This document shows positions 44,231 through 52,753 of a stretch of DNA of 64,000 bases, piece by piece. The position numbers were made by a program, and so were the translations under genes. The notes beneath the pieces are model-generated. The model did not search any database. It was not told where the DNA came from and saw only the letters and a program-made list of their open reading frames with translations. Positions within the stretch are counted from its first letter, which is position 1; every line of letters begins with the position of its first letter. This stretch comes from Echinicola shivajiensis (GTDB lineage: Bacteria > Bacteroidota > Bacteroidia > Cytophagales > Cyclobacteriaceae): the NCBI RefSeq assembly GCF_018642165.1, contig NZ_JAHHZM010000004.1, positions 124,001 through 188,000 on the forward strand. The letters are read 5' to 3'.

Positions 44231-44238
44231 CAAAGTTA
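44231..44238 (-). promoter_or_regulatory. upp promoter, -7 box TAACTTTG
   Basis: On the minus strand TAACTTTG ends 7 bp before the upp ATG, between the ompA terminator and the gene. The leader would be only a few nucleotides. Confidence 0.42.
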
Positions 44239-44245
44239 AGCAAAA

Positions 44246-44273
44246 AAAAACCGACCTGTAAAGGTCGGTTTTT
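44246..44273. terminator. Terminator after the OmpA-family gene
   Basis: A 12-bp stem AAAAACCGACCT/AGGTCGGTTTTT with a GTAA loop lies 22 bp past the minus-strand stop. An A-run on the plus strand gives the T-tract. Confidence 0.92.
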
Positions 44274-44294
44274 AAATTTATGTGTTTTTGAAGA

Positions 44295-45569
44295 TTATTG
44301 AACTTCAAAAGAAGCTCTTCTAGCCAACTGACGAGCATCTTTAGACTGCTTGTCTACACTAGTATCTTCACCATATCCTTTGTAAGAAACTCTTGAACCA
44401 TCGATACCTGCAGCGATCAATAGATCGTAAACAGCCTTAGCTCTTCTTTCTGACAATTTGATGTTGTAATCTTCTGGTCCGATTTCATCGGCATAACCTT
44501 TAACTTCTACGTTAACGCCTGGGTTTCTCTTCAAGAAGTTAGCTACATAGTTAACTGAAGAAGAAGAATAGCCTAGAGGCTTAGCGCTATCAAAAGCATA
44601 GTAAACATTTACATAACCTTCGTTGATAGCTTTCTTGAAGAAGTCTTCTTCTTCAACTTCCTCTACAGGGCAACCGTTGTTAGATGCAGGACCTGGAACG
44701 AAAGCACATTCGTCAGAGTGATCAGGAATACCGTCACCGTCAGAGTCTAAAGTTCTACCGTGAGAATCAACTCTTGCACCAGCAGGAGTGTTAGGCTCTT
44801 TGTCAAGGTAATCAGGCACACCGTCACCATCAGAGTCTTTCAACATATCTTTGATTTCTCCGATTTGGCTTTCCAATTCGTCCTTAGTAGCATATTTGTC
44901 TTCTCTGATATACCAGTCAGCATGAGTGCTGTTTCCACCTAAGTAGAAAGAAAGACCTAAAGTACCAGTCCAAGATACAGCATTAGCACCATAGTAACCG
45001 TTTTCTGTACCTGCATTGATAGAAGATGCTCCATCAAAAGCTACATCTTGACGGCCAGCAATGATAGTGCTGATGTCACCGTTAAGAGCTACTCTGTTTC
45101 CAAGTTTTACTTGTGCTGTTAATCCAGTGATAAAGTTATAAACGTTATCTTCGAAATCAGCCCAAGTGTTAGATTGAGGAGTCACTCTTCCGAAACCAGC
45201 ACCGAAGTGACCCAATAAACCAAATCCTCTTGAGAAAGTCTCAAAATTCATGATTCTACCAAGGTTAGCAACACCTTGAAGGTTCACTCTGTAGTAATTG
45301 GTCTCAAATTCAGGAGTCCCGTCAGCTTCTTGATACTTACCAAATCCGTAATCAAGTTTAGCACCAAATTTCTCATTGAACATGTATCTAACGCCTAGAT
45401 CAGCATGTCCAAGGTTCAAAGATGGAGAATAATAACCTGGCGTAATAGGGGCCATTGGTTTATTAAACCCACCATTAACATCGATTGACCACTTGTTGAA
45501 GTCATCTTGTGCATTAGCTCCAACTGCTAAGGCACCAGCCATTAATGTTGATAGTAATAATTTTTTCAT
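44295..45569 (-). CDS. OmpA-family outer-membrane protein with TSP3 repeats
   Basis: A 424-residue abundant-type envelope protein. Signal peptide (LLSTLMAGALAVGANAQ), then an eight-strand barrel (about 25-210), a linker with calcium-binding thrombospondin type 3 repeats (DSDGDGVPDYLDKEPNTPAG, DSDGDGIPDHSDEC) and a C-terminal peptidoglycan-binding OmpA domain (NVEVKGYADEIGPEDYNIKLSERRAKAVYDLL). It tethers the outer membrane to the cell wall. It is a single-gene unit with several candidate promoters and a strong terminator; a long AT-rich leader suggests high expression. Confidence 0.95.
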   Translation of the reverse strand: MKKLLLSTLMAGALAVGANAQDDFNKWSIDVNGGFNKPMAPITPGYYSPSLNLGHADLGVRYMFNEKFGAKLDYGFGKYQEADGTPEFETNYYRVNLQGVANLGRIMNFETFSRGFGLLGHFGAGFGRVTPQSNTWADFEDNVYNFITGLTAQVKLGNRVALNGDISTIIAGRQDVAFDGASSINAGTENGYYGANAVSWTGTLGLSFYLGGNSTHADWYIREDKYATKDELESQIGEIKDMLKDSDGDGVPDYLDKEPNTPAGARVDSHGRTLDSDGDGIPDHSDECAFVPGPASNNGCPVEEVEEEDFFKKAINEGYVNVYYAFDSAKPLGYSSSSVNYVANFLKRNPGVNVEVKGYADEIGPEDYNIKLSERRAKAVYDLLIAAGIDGSRVSYKGYGEDTSVDKQSKDARQLARRASFEVQ

Positions 45570-45589
45570 GATTAAAAAAAAATTTTTTC

Positions 45590-45653
45590 CAAAATTAAGT
45601 GTTTAATTAATTTAAATCCAAACTTAGTAACTATTAACTGTTATGCAAATGTA
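45590..45653 (-). promoter_or_regulatory. Three candidate -7 boxes before the OmpA-family gene
   Basis: On the minus strand TACATTTG (45646-45653), TAAGTTTG (45619-45626) and TAATTTTG (45590-45597) all match TAnnTTTG. The distal one has the extended TTTGCA form. Confidence 0.4.
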
Positions 45654-45739
45654 TATTTTTTATTCAATAACTATAAACTTTTGACTATTTGTTTTCAGTT
45701 ATTAAGTCCGAAATTTGCAAAATAATTTACTCATAAACT

Positions 45740-46657
45740 ATGCCAACAATGGATATTTTACTCGAAATCCTCAAAAAAAGAGGTGTGTCAGGAGACGAAT
45801 ATGAGCTTTCTGCATTTATTGCAGATTATGTGCTTCAACGGAAAGGAGAGTGGAAAGTTCAACCTGAAGTATACCATGGTGGAATATTTCAAGACAATAT
45901 TATCTTAAAATTCGGGAATCCCAAGACAGCTGTTTTTGCTCATATAGATACTATAGGGTTTACCTCAAGGTATGAAAATCAGTTGGTTACCGTGGGTGGT
46001 CCAGATGTAAATGATGGTGATATATTGGTGGGAGAAGATGCTTTGGGACCGATTGAATGCAAGGTAAAAATAGTTGATGATTGCCTTATCCATGACTTTA
46101 AAAGAGGTATTATTCCAGGAACAAATTTGTCATTTAAGCAGCATGTCATTTTGGACGATGAGTTTATCCAAGCAGCTTATTTAGATAATAGGCTTGGGGT
46201 GTATAATGCACTTAAAATTTGTGAGGATCTTGAGAATGGAGTGGTTGTTTTTTCTACCTATGAAGAACATGGGGGAGGAAGTGTGCCCTTTTTGATTAAA
46301 TATATTTATGAAAACTGGAATGTCAAACAAGCTTTAATATCTGATATTACTTGGGTAACAGAGGGTGTAAAGCACCATGAAGGGGTTGCTATTTCGTTAA
46401 GAGACAAGTTTATTCCAAGGAAGGTTTTTACTGATAAAATCATTGCTTTGGCTCAAGAAAGTGGCATTCCTTTTCAAGTAGAAGTAGAAGGTGCCGGAGG
46501 AAGCGATGGGAGGGAAATTCAAATGAGCCCTTATCCAGTAGATTGGTGCTTTATAGGAGCTCCCGAGGACAATGTTCATACGCCTTATGAAAAGGTTTCG
46601 CTTAAGGATTTAGCAGCAATGATAGACCTTTATAAATACCTAATGGCTCATCTTTAA
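45740..46657 (+). CDS. M42-like zinc aminopeptidase/deacylase
   Basis: A 305-residue cytoplasmic metallopeptidase of the M20/M28/M42 clan. All expected metal ligands are visible in order: AHIDTIG (His), AYLDNRLG (bridging Asp), TYEEHGGG (catalytic Glu and ligand Glu), LISDITW (Asp) and EDNVHTPYEK (His). The middle insertion resembles the M42 dodecamer domain but is short; the protein is smaller than typical M42 members (~350). Substrate is unknown, probably small peptides. It stands alone before hpt. Confidence 0.82.
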   Translation: MPTMDILLEILKKRGVSGDEYELSAFIADYVLQRKGEWKVQPEVYHGGIFQDNIILKFGNPKTAVFAHIDTIGFTSRYENQLVTVGGPDVNDGDILVGEDALGPIECKVKIVDDCLIHDFKRGIIPGTNLSFKQHVILDDEFIQAAYLDNRLGVYNALKICEDLENGVVVFSTYEEHGGGSVPFLIKYIYENWNVKQALISDITWVTEGVKHHEGVAISLRDKFIPRKVFTDKIIALAQESGIPFQVEVEGAGGSDGREIQMSPYPVDWCFIGAPEDNVHTPYEKVSLKDLAAMIDLYKYLMAHL

Positions 46658-46698
46658 GTCTTTGTCTTTCAAATTAGGAAGGTGAGGGTAAAATTTTC

Positions 46699-46706
46699 TA
46701 TATTTG
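46699..46706 (+). promoter_or_regulatory. hpt promoter, -7 box TATATTTG
   Basis: TATATTTG lies just upstream of a terminator-like hairpin (46711-46726) that itself ends 17 bp before the hpt ATG. Transcription would start at or inside the hairpin. Confidence 0.45.
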
Positions 46707-46710
46707 TAGC

Positions 46711-46732
46711 GCCCTAGTTTTAGGGCTTTTTT
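46711..46732 (+). terminator. Terminator-like hairpin before hpt
   Basis: GCCCTA/TAGGGC with a 4-nt loop and a T6 tract. It can end the upstream peptidase transcript, but the hpt promoter box lies in front of it. Confidence 0.65.
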
Positions 46733-46742
46733 ATTATTAAAG

Positions 46743-47267
46743 ATGAAGGTAAAAGATAAGGAATTCACCCGGTTTATCTCTGCAGAAGCGTTGGAAGAAA
46801 GAATTGGCCGTATGGGTAAGGAGATTTCAAAGGATTTTGAAGGGAAGTCCCCATTGATTTTGGGTGTGCTGAATGGAGCCTTTATGTTTTTATCCGATTT
46901 AATGAAAGCAGTGGACATTCCGCTTCAAATGTCTTTTATTAAAATTTCATCCTATCAAGCCATGAATTCTACTGGGAAAGTAAGGGAATTGATTGGCGTG
47001 TCGGAAGAAATAAAGGGAAGAGAAGTGATCGTGGTGGAAGATATAGTAGATACTGGAATAAGTATGACTCATCTATTAGAGTGTATTTCTGAGAAGGAGC
47101 CAGCCAATATTTCAGTCGTAAGTCTACTCTTGAAGCCCGACGCTTTGAAAAAACCTGTCACGATAGATTATGTTGGGTTTGAGATTCCAGATAAATTCGT
47201 GGTAGGATATGGCTTGGATTATGATGGTTTCGGTAGAAATTTAAAAGAAATATATCAACTTAAGTGA
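46743..47267 (+). CDS. hpt: Hypoxanthine phosphoribosyltransferase
   Basis: A 174-residue purine salvage enzyme converting hypoxanthine (and usually guanine) to IMP/GMP with PRPP. The PRPP-binding motif is VVVEDIVDTGIS; upstream lie LILGVLNGAFMFLSDL and MSFIKISSYQ, and near the end VDYVGFEIPDKFVVGYGLDYD. It precedes adk by 42 bp, so two purine nucleotide enzymes are probably expressed together. Confidence 0.95.
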   Translation: MKVKDKEFTRFISAEALEERIGRMGKEISKDFEGKSPLILGVLNGAFMFLSDLMKAVDIPLQMSFIKISSYQAMNSTGKVRELIGVSEEIKGREVIVVEDIVDTGISMTHLLECISEKEPANISVVSLLLKPDALKKPVTIDYVGFEIPDKFVVGYGLDYDGFGRNLKEIYQLK

Positions 47268-47309
47268 CCCGAATAGCATGGGGCTCACAGCACAAACAAT
47301 TTTCATATT

Positions 47310-47882
47310 ATGCTAAATATAGTTTTATTTGGCCCTCCTGGTGCAGGGAAGGGGACACAAAGTGAAAAATTAATCTCCAAGTATAATCTAGTTCATATTT
47401 CTACAGGAGACTTGTTCAGGAAGCACCTTGGTGAAGGTACTGAATTAGGAAAACTTGCTCAGAAGTATATGGATGAGGGGAGATTGGTTCCTGATGAAGT
47501 AGTAATTGGGATGGTTGATGATAAGTTCAAAACTACAGTTGATGCTAATGGGTTTATCTTGGATGGTTTTCCAAGGACTGTTGCACAGGCAGAGGCATTG
47601 GACAGATTGTTGGAAGAAAAGGGCGAGTCTATTTCTGGCATGATTGCCTTGGATGTTCCTGAAGAGGAGTTAAAGGAAAGGATCCGACACAGAGGAAAAA
47701 CCTCAGGTCGTGTGGATGATCAAGATGAAGAGAAGATCAATACCAGGATCAAGGTGTATAAAGAGGAAACGCTTCCTGTGGCTTCATACTATGAAAAGCA
47801 AGGTAAATTGTCTACTATTCATGGTGTAGGTGGTATCGAGGTAATCTTCGGAAAGATTTGTGCGGAAATTGATAAGTATTAA
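47310..47882 (+). CDS. adk: Adenylate kinase
   Basis: A 190-residue kinase exchanging phosphate between ATP, AMP and ADP. P-loop GPPGAGKGTQ, AMP-site STGDLFR, DGFPRTVAQAE and GKTSGRVDDQDE are visible. The LID is short and lacks the four cysteines of zinc-type enzymes, giving a protein shorter than the 214-residue E. coli form; this short type is usual in Bacteroidota. It lies between hpt and obg. Confidence 0.97.
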   Translation: MLNIVLFGPPGAGKGTQSEKLISKYNLVHISTGDLFRKHLGEGTELGKLAQKYMDEGRLVPDEVVIGMVDDKFKTTVDANGFILDGFPRTVAQAEALDRLLEEKGESISGMIALDVPEEELKERIRHRGKTSGRVDDQDEEKINTRIKVYKEETLPVASYYEKQGKLSTIHGVGGIEVIFGKICAEIDKY

Positions 47883-47898
47883 TCTGGGAAATAAATAG

Positions 47899-47906
47899 TA
47901 TCTTTG
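47899..47906 (+). promoter_or_regulatory. obg promoter, -7 box TATCTTTG
   Basis: TATCTTTGCAG follows the adk stop by 17 bp and precedes the hairpin at 47920-47948. The obg transcript would carry that hairpin in its leader. Confidence 0.45.
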
Positions 47907-47919
47907 CAGATAATTTAAT

Positions 47920-47948
47920 AATTGGCTAAGAATTTTTCTTAGCCAATT
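47920..47948 (+). terminator. Terminator-like hairpin between adk and obg
   Basis: A 13-bp perfect stem AATTGGCTAAGAA/TTCTTAGCCAATT with a TTT loop, followed by TTGTTT. It ends the adk unit or acts in the obg leader. Confidence 0.75.
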
Positions 47949-47979
47949 TTGTTTAAGGAATGAAATAACAAATTTAGCC

Positions 47980-48972
47980 GTGGCAGATTCTAATTTTATT
48001 GATTATGTAAAGTTTTGTTCCCGTTCAGGGGCTGGTGGGGCTGGTTCTGCCCATTTTAGGCGTGAAAAACATGTACCTAAAGGAGGCCCAGATGGTGGAG
48101 ATGGTGGTAGAGGTGGGCACATAATCTTAAGAGGGAATGCCCAGCTATGGACCCTTCTACACCTTAAATATAAGAAGCATGTCATTGCCCAAAACGGTAA
48201 AGGCGGTGAAGGAGGTAGGAGAAAGGGTAAAGATGGTGGTGATATCATTTTGGAGGTTCCCTTGGGGACAGTTGCTAAAGATGCCGAAACCAAGGAAGTG
48301 CGCTTCGAGATAACGGAAGATGGACAGGAAGTGATATTGACCAGAGGTGGAAGAGGAGGTTTAGGGAATGACCATTTCAAGACGTCCACTAATCAGGCTC
48401 CGCATTATGCCCAGCCTGGAGAAGAAGGAATAGAAGAGTGGATTATTCTTGAACTGAAATTGTTGGCGGATGTTGGGCTGGTTGGCTTTCCGAATGCTGG
48501 TAAGTCCACTTTATTGTCTAGTATCTCAGCTGCTAAGCCCGAAATAGGTGATTACCCCTTTACTACTCTGGTGCCAAATCTTGGAGTAGTCGGTTATCGG
48601 GATGATAGGTCATTTGTAATGGCAGATATTCCAGGGATTATAGAAGGGGCAGCAGAAGGCAGAGGCTTGGGCCTGCGTTTCTTAAGGCATATTGAGAGGA
48701 ATTCCATTCTTTTATTTATGATCCCTTCAGATGCGGACAGTATCAAGGAACAGTACCATATTTTATTGAATGAGTTAAAGGAGTATAATCCCGAGTTACT
48801 GGACAAAAGAAGGATACTTGCCATTTCGAAATCAGACATGTTGGATGAAGAATTGATGGAGGAGATGAAGTCAGATGTGCCAGAAGATGTGCCATACCTG
48901 TTTATTTCGTCAGTAAGCCAGCATAACCTAGATAAGCTCAAAGATCTAATTTACAGTGCGATAATGGCTTAG
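47980..48972 (+). CDS. obg: GTPase Obg (CgtA)
   Basis: A 330-residue ribosome-associated GTPase acting in 50S maturation and stress control. The glycine-rich Obg domain ([26 protein letters not shown]) occupies residues 1-158. The G domain follows with [18 protein letters not shown], and a divergent G4 motif ISKSD in place of NKxD, as in relatives. There is no C-terminal OCT extension. The start is GTG at 47980; no ATG fits. Confidence 0.96.
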   Translation: MADSNFIDYVKFCSRSGAGGAGSAHFRREKHVPKGGPDGGDGGRGGHIILRGNAQLWTLLHLKYKKHVIAQNGKGGEGGRRKGKDGGDIILEVPLGTVAKDAETKEVRFEITEDGQEVILTRGGRGGLGNDHFKTSTNQAPHYAQPGEEGIEEWIILELKLLADVGLVGFPNAGKSTLLSSISAAKPEIGDYPFTTLVPNLGVVGYRDDRSFVMADIPGIIEGAAEGRGLGLRFLRHIERNSILLFMIPSDADSIKEQYHILLNELKEYNPELLDKRRILAISKSDMLDEELMEEMKSDVPEDVPYLFISSVSQHNLDKLKDLIYSAIMA

Positions 48973-49080
48973 TGTCAGTTTGTCAGGAAAACCATTGTGG
49001 CAAACTAATTGTTGTTCGAAATTGGAAAGAATTAGTAATGTATTTCATTTAGCATATTAGAAAATATAGTAAAAGAAGGT

Positions 49081-49668
49081 ATGAATAAGGATAAAGTGGC
49101 TACCGAAGAGCATGTGGAAGCACAAGATCAAGAGCTAAAGCAGGAAAATGTTGCTGAAAACCAGGAGGGGAAAGTGGTGAATGAATCTGACGAGAAAGCA
49201 GGAACTGAAGAATTGTCAGATGAAGACAAGTTGAAAGCTGAAAATCAAGAATTAAAAGATAAATACCTGAGGTTATACTCAGAATTTGAAAACTACAGAA
49301 GAAGAACCTCTAAGGAGAGACTGGAATTGATCAAGACGGCCTCAGAGGATGTGTTAAGAGATTTGATTACCGTGGTGGATGATTTTGAAAGAGCCATCAA
49401 AGCCGAAGAAAGTGAAACAGGGAATGAGAAAGTTCTAGAGGGAAGCTTATTGATTTACCATAAGTTGACAAAGGTGCTTGAGGCTAAAGGCTTAACTCAA
49501 ATGGAAGACTTGATAGGTAAGGACTTTGATGCTGACAAGCAAGAAGCTATTACCCAAATACCAGCTCCATCTGAGGATCTCAAGGGTAAAGTAATCGATG
49601 TGGTGGAAAAAGGCTATATGCTTGGCGACAAAGTAGTAAGGTATGCCAAGGTAGTCATTGGATCTTAA
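49081..49668 (+). CDS. grpE: Nucleotide exchange factor GrpE
   Basis: A 195-residue cochaperone that releases ADP from DnaK. A highly charged N-terminus (about 1-60) and coiled-coil (KLKAENQELKDKYLRLYSEFENYRRRT) are followed by the C-terminal beta-wing domain (GKVIDVVEKGYMLGDKVVRYAKVVIG). It is 6 bp before dnaJ, so they form an operon. dnaK is not in the window. A 108-bp gap upstream shows no clear -7 box and no CIRCE element. Confidence 0.96.
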   Translation: MNKDKVATEEHVEAQDQELKQENVAENQEGKVVNESDEKAGTEELSDEDKLKAENQELKDKYLRLYSEFENYRRRTSKERLELIKTASEDVLRDLITVVDDFERAIKAEESETGNEKVLEGSLLIYHKLTKVLEAKGLTQMEDLIGKDFDADKQEAITQIPAPSEDLKGKVIDVVEKGYMLGDKVVRYAKVVIGS

Positions 49669-49674
49669 TAAATT

Positions 49675-50787
49675 ATGGCAAAAAGAGACTATTACGAGGT
49701 ATTAGGGATTTCTAAAGATGCAAGTGAGGGAGAGATAAAGAAGGCCTACAGAAAAATGGCTATCAAGTATCACCCTGATAAAAATCCAGATGATCATACT
49801 GCAGAAGAAAAGTTTAAAGAAGCTGCAGAGGCCTATGAAGTACTAAGCAACCCTGAGAAGAAGGAACGCTATGACCGTTTTGGGCACCAAGGTGTCAATG
49901 GGAATGGTGGCTTCGGTGGAGGCGGTATGAATATGGATGATATCTTCTCCCAATTTGGGGATATTTTTGGCGGCGGAGGAGGATTTGATTCCTTTTTCGG
50001 TGGCGGAAGCAGAGGTGGACGCAGAGTGCGTAAAGGGACTAATTTGCGTGTAAAGCTTAAGGTAAACCTAAAAGAGGTCGCTCATGGTGTGGAGAAGAAA
50101 ATCAAAGTCAAGCGCCATGTAGTTGCTGATGGTGTAAGCTTTAAAACTTGTACAACATGTCAGGGGTCTGGCCAGGTCAAAAAGGTGGTGAATACCATGC
50201 TTGGTCAAATGGTGTCTGCGAGTAATTGTCCTTCATGCGGAGGTAGTGGACAGATCATAGATAAAAAGCCTGATAATGCAGACGCAAATGGACTATTGTT
50301 AAAAGAAGAGGTTATTCCGATCAATATTCCAGGAGGTGTAGCTGATGGTATGCAGTTAAGCCTTTCAGGTAAGGGTAATGAAATTCCAGGAGGTGTAGCT
50401 GGGGACTTGCTTATCGTTATAGAGGAGATTGAAGATGAGATCCTTCAGAGAGATGGTAACAATGTCGTTTTTGATCTGTATGCAAGCTTTATTGATGCAG
50501 CCTTGGGAGCCCAGATTGAAGTGCCAACCATTGATGGTAAGGTGAAAATCAAATTAGAGCCAGGTACGCAAAGTGGTAAGATTTTGAGGTTGAAAGGCAA
50601 AGGTGTGAAAGACCTGAATGGATATGGTCGTGGAGATCAATTGATCCATGTGAACGTGTGGACACCGAAACAGCTGACCAAGGAAGAGCGCGAGAAATTA
50701 GAGTCTCTAAGGACTTCGGAGAATTTTATTCCTGATCCAGGGAAGTCAGAAAAGACCTTTTTTGACAAAATGAAGGAATTCTTTTAG
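49675..50787 (+). CDS. dnaJ: Chaperone DnaJ with reduced zinc-finger region
   Basis: A 370-residue Hsp40 that delivers substrates to DnaK and stimulates its ATPase. The J domain has the HPD motif ([10 protein letters not shown]). A Gly/Phe-rich region (about 75-120) follows, then two substrate-binding domains and the C-terminal dimer segment. The zinc region holds only two CxxCxGxG motifs (CTTCQGSG and CPSCGGSG) instead of four; where the last would be, the sequence is KPDNADANG. Only one zinc site can form. A terminator follows. Confidence 0.96.
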   Translation: MAKRDYYEVLGISKDASEGEIKKAYRKMAIKYHPDKNPDDHTAEEKFKEAAEAYEVLSNPEKKERYDRFGHQGVNGNGGFGGGGMNMDDIFSQFGDIFGGGGGFDSFFGGGSRGGRRVRKGTNLRVKLKVNLKEVAHGVEKKIKVKRHVVADGVSFKTCTTCQGSGQVKKVVNTMLGQMVSASNCPSCGGSGQIIDKKPDNADANGLLLKEEVIPINIPGGVADGMQLSLSGKGNEIPGGVAGDLLIVIEEIEDEILQRDGNNVVFDLYASFIDAALGAQIEVPTIDGKVKIKLEPGTQSGKILRLKGKGVKDLNGYGRGDQLIHVNVWTPKQLTKEEREKLESLRTSENFIPDPGKSEKTFFDKMKEFF

Positions 50788-50810
50788 TCAGAGCATCAAG
50801 TAGATATTTG

Positions 50811-50836
50811 AAAAGCCGGGAATTTTCCCGGCTTTT
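50811..50836 (+). terminator. Terminator of grpE-dnaJ
   Basis: A 12-bp stem AAAAGCCGGGAA/TTCCCGGCTTTT with a T-tract. Confidence 0.92.
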
Positions 50837-50883
50837 TTCGTAATTAACAGAACCTTTTAGGTAATGAACCGTAATTTATTCGT

Positions 50884-51777
50884 ATGTTGAATAAATTGTG
50901 CTTAATTCTGATCCTCGCTATCTGGTGTTGTTTGGCTGCAAAAGCTCAAATAATAAAGGAGTTTAATGTGGAAGAGCAGGAGGGGCTTGATTTGGTGCAA
51001 TTAGATTTTTCCTCCTATAAAGGAGTTTCTCAAATAAAGAGGATGTATTCCTCCGATCCCATTTTGATTCATACCCACCTGTCCAAAGTCAATATACTTC
51101 CTGAGTTTAATTATGAAATTAATGATCGCGTTCTTCATGCCAGCTTGAGCCATCATAATGTGGAAAATGAGGGGTTTGGTAAGGGCATATCTTCTAAGCT
51201 TTTTGCCAATAGTGAGGGGGATTTTGACCATACCTGGGAGGTTGGGCTGAGTGAAAAATATACGTATGACATGAATTTCCATTTTGGAATAGGTAAGGCC
51301 AACTTGGATCTTTCTGGGCTGAATGTCAAAAAGTGTAAAGTGAAGACAGCTACAGCTGATGTAGATTTGAACTATGTGAAGAATGCCAGTAATGGTATCG
51401 AGATGGATACCTTGATGGTAAAGGTGAATATGGGAACTGTGAAGGGAGTGAATATTGCTTGTGCCAAAGCAGATCAAATGATTTTTGATGTCAATTATGG
51501 TAGGGTGGATTTGAATTTTGAAGATGATTTTGAAACGTTAAAACCCTGTAATATCTCGGCTACTGTTGGAGCTGGCTCAGTTCATATTGTACTGCCGTCT
51601 AATCAATATCCTTATATAGTGAAGATTAAATCCACGGCCATGTGTAGAACCAGCGTGCCTGGTCATTTGTCAGTTCTTGACAAATCCACCTATGCTAGCA
51701 AAGCATATGATAAGGATGCTGATAATATAATGACTTTTGAAATTGATGTTTCAGTAGGCTCGCTGACGCTCAAATAA
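50884..51777 (+). CDS. Exported beta-helix-like (toast-rack/DUF4097-type) protein, function unknown
   Basis: A 297-residue protein with a signal peptide (LCLILILAIWCCLAAKAQ). The mature part is made of short strands in repeating register (IGKANLDLSGLNVKKCKVKTATADVDLNY, VNMGTVKGVNIACAKADQMIFDVNYGRVDLNFEDDF), ending VSVGSLTLK. This regular pattern resembles the toast-rack fold found in DUF4097/LiaF-like proteins. No catalytic residue stands out. It lies between dnaJ and the ABC exporter genes and may share a transcript with the latter (70-bp gap, no terminator). Confidence 0.6.
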   Translation: MLNKLCLILILAIWCCLAAKAQIIKEFNVEEQEGLDLVQLDFSSYKGVSQIKRMYSSDPILIHTHLSKVNILPEFNYEINDRVLHASLSHHNVENEGFGKGISSKLFANSEGDFDHTWEVGLSEKYTYDMNFHFGIGKANLDLSGLNVKKCKVKTATADVDLNYVKNASNGIEMDTLMVKVNMGTVKGVNIACAKADQMIFDVNYGRVDLNFEDDFETLKPCNISATVGAGSVHIVLPSNQYPYIVKIKSTAMCRTSVPGHLSVLDKSTYASKAYDKDADNIMTFEIDVSVGSLTLK

Positions 51778-51847
51778 GTAATGCCATTAGGACTTAGTCC
51801 TAAATTATATTTTTCTTATTATTACCAAGGTTTAAAAATTCATTGTT

Positions 51848-52753
51848 TTGAGTATTCTTAAGATTGAAGGGCTTTACAAAAGCTATGGTTCACAAGCCGC
51901 TCTTACCAATATTGATCTGGAAATTCCTGAGGGAAAGGTTTTCGGGTTATTGGGGCCAAATGGAGCAGGTAAGACTTCCTTGATTCGAATTGTAAATCAA
52001 ATAATAGAAGCTGATAAGGGAGAAGTCCTGGTGAAAGGCGAAAGTTTAGCTCCCAGGCATATAAAACACATTGGGTATCTTCCCGAGGAAAGAGGGCTTT
52101 ATAAGCGGATGAAAGTTTCCGAACAGTTATTGTACTTTGCACAGTTGAAAGGACTTTCTGCTAATGATGCTAAGAAAAAAGTGAGTTACTGGTTGGATAG
52201 ACTGGATATTGCAGCGTGGAAGGATAAGAAAATAGAGGACCTTTCAAAGGGAATGGCCCAAAAGGTACAGTTTGTAGCCACTGTTATCCATGAACCAGAA
52301 ATTTTGATTTTGGATGAACCTTTTTCCGGTTTTGATCCTGTGAATGCTGAGATCATAAAAAATGAAATTATCGAGATGAAGGACAATGGAACCACTGTCA
52401 TGCTATCAACCCATAGGATGGAGTCGGTGGAATTGCTGTGCGACCATCTTGCGATGATTAATAAGTCCCATAAGGTGTTGGATGGCTCTGTTCAGGACGT
52501 GAAGAATCAAGCTAGATCCAATACTTTCTCAGTTAAGCTTCGTGAGGTGAGTGGGCGTTTGCCAGAGGGAATTTGGGACCTTAAAACTACTGAGGATGGT
52601 TGTCAAGAATTTAAGATCAAAATGGATCAAGATAATCATAATGTTTTTGTTGCTGAGTTGATGAAATATGGGGAGATATTGGGTTTTTCGGAAGTGATTC
52701 CTACAATAGAAGAAATTTTTATTCAAAAGGTAAAAGACAACGAGCATGAATAA
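51848..52753 (+). CDS. ABC exporter ATP-binding protein (NatA-like)
   Basis: A 301-residue ATPase of an ABC-2 type transporter. Walker A is GPNGAGKTS, the signature LSKGMAQKVQ, Walker B ILILDEPFSGFD and the switch histidine is in LSTHRM. The ~80-residue C-terminal extension is typical of the NatA/CcmA group with DUF4162-like tail. It overlaps the permease start by 8 bp. The start is a TTG; no ATG or GTG is nearby. The substrate is unknown; NatAB extrudes sodium in Bacillus. Confidence 0.9.
   Translation: MSILKIEGLYKSYGSQAALTNIDLEIPEGKVFGLLGPNGAGKTSLIRIVNQIIEADKGEVLVKGESLAPRHIKHIGYLPEERGLYKRMKVSEQLLYFAQLKGLSANDAKKKVSYWLDRLDIAAWKDKKIEDLSKGMAQKVQFVATVIHEPEILILDEPFSGFDPVNAEIIKNEIIEMKDNGTTVMLSTHRMESVELLCDHLAMINKSHKVLDGSVQDVKNQARSNTFSVKLREVSGRLPEGIWDLKTTEDGCQEFKIKMDQDNHNVFVAELMKYGEILGFSEVIPTIEEIFIQKVKDNEHE

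Noticed and set aside
48003-48389. 128-residue proline-rich frame opposite obg
   Set aside because: It is the antisense of the glycine-rich Obg domain.
49000-49080. CIRCE element before grpE
   Set aside because: No inverted repeat of the TTAGCACTC-N9-GAGTGCTAA type is present.
50330-50405. Direct repeat ATTCCAGGAGGTGTAGCT in dnaJ
   Set aside because: Both copies code for a recurring IPGGVA phrase that is part of the normal DnaJ C-terminal domain.
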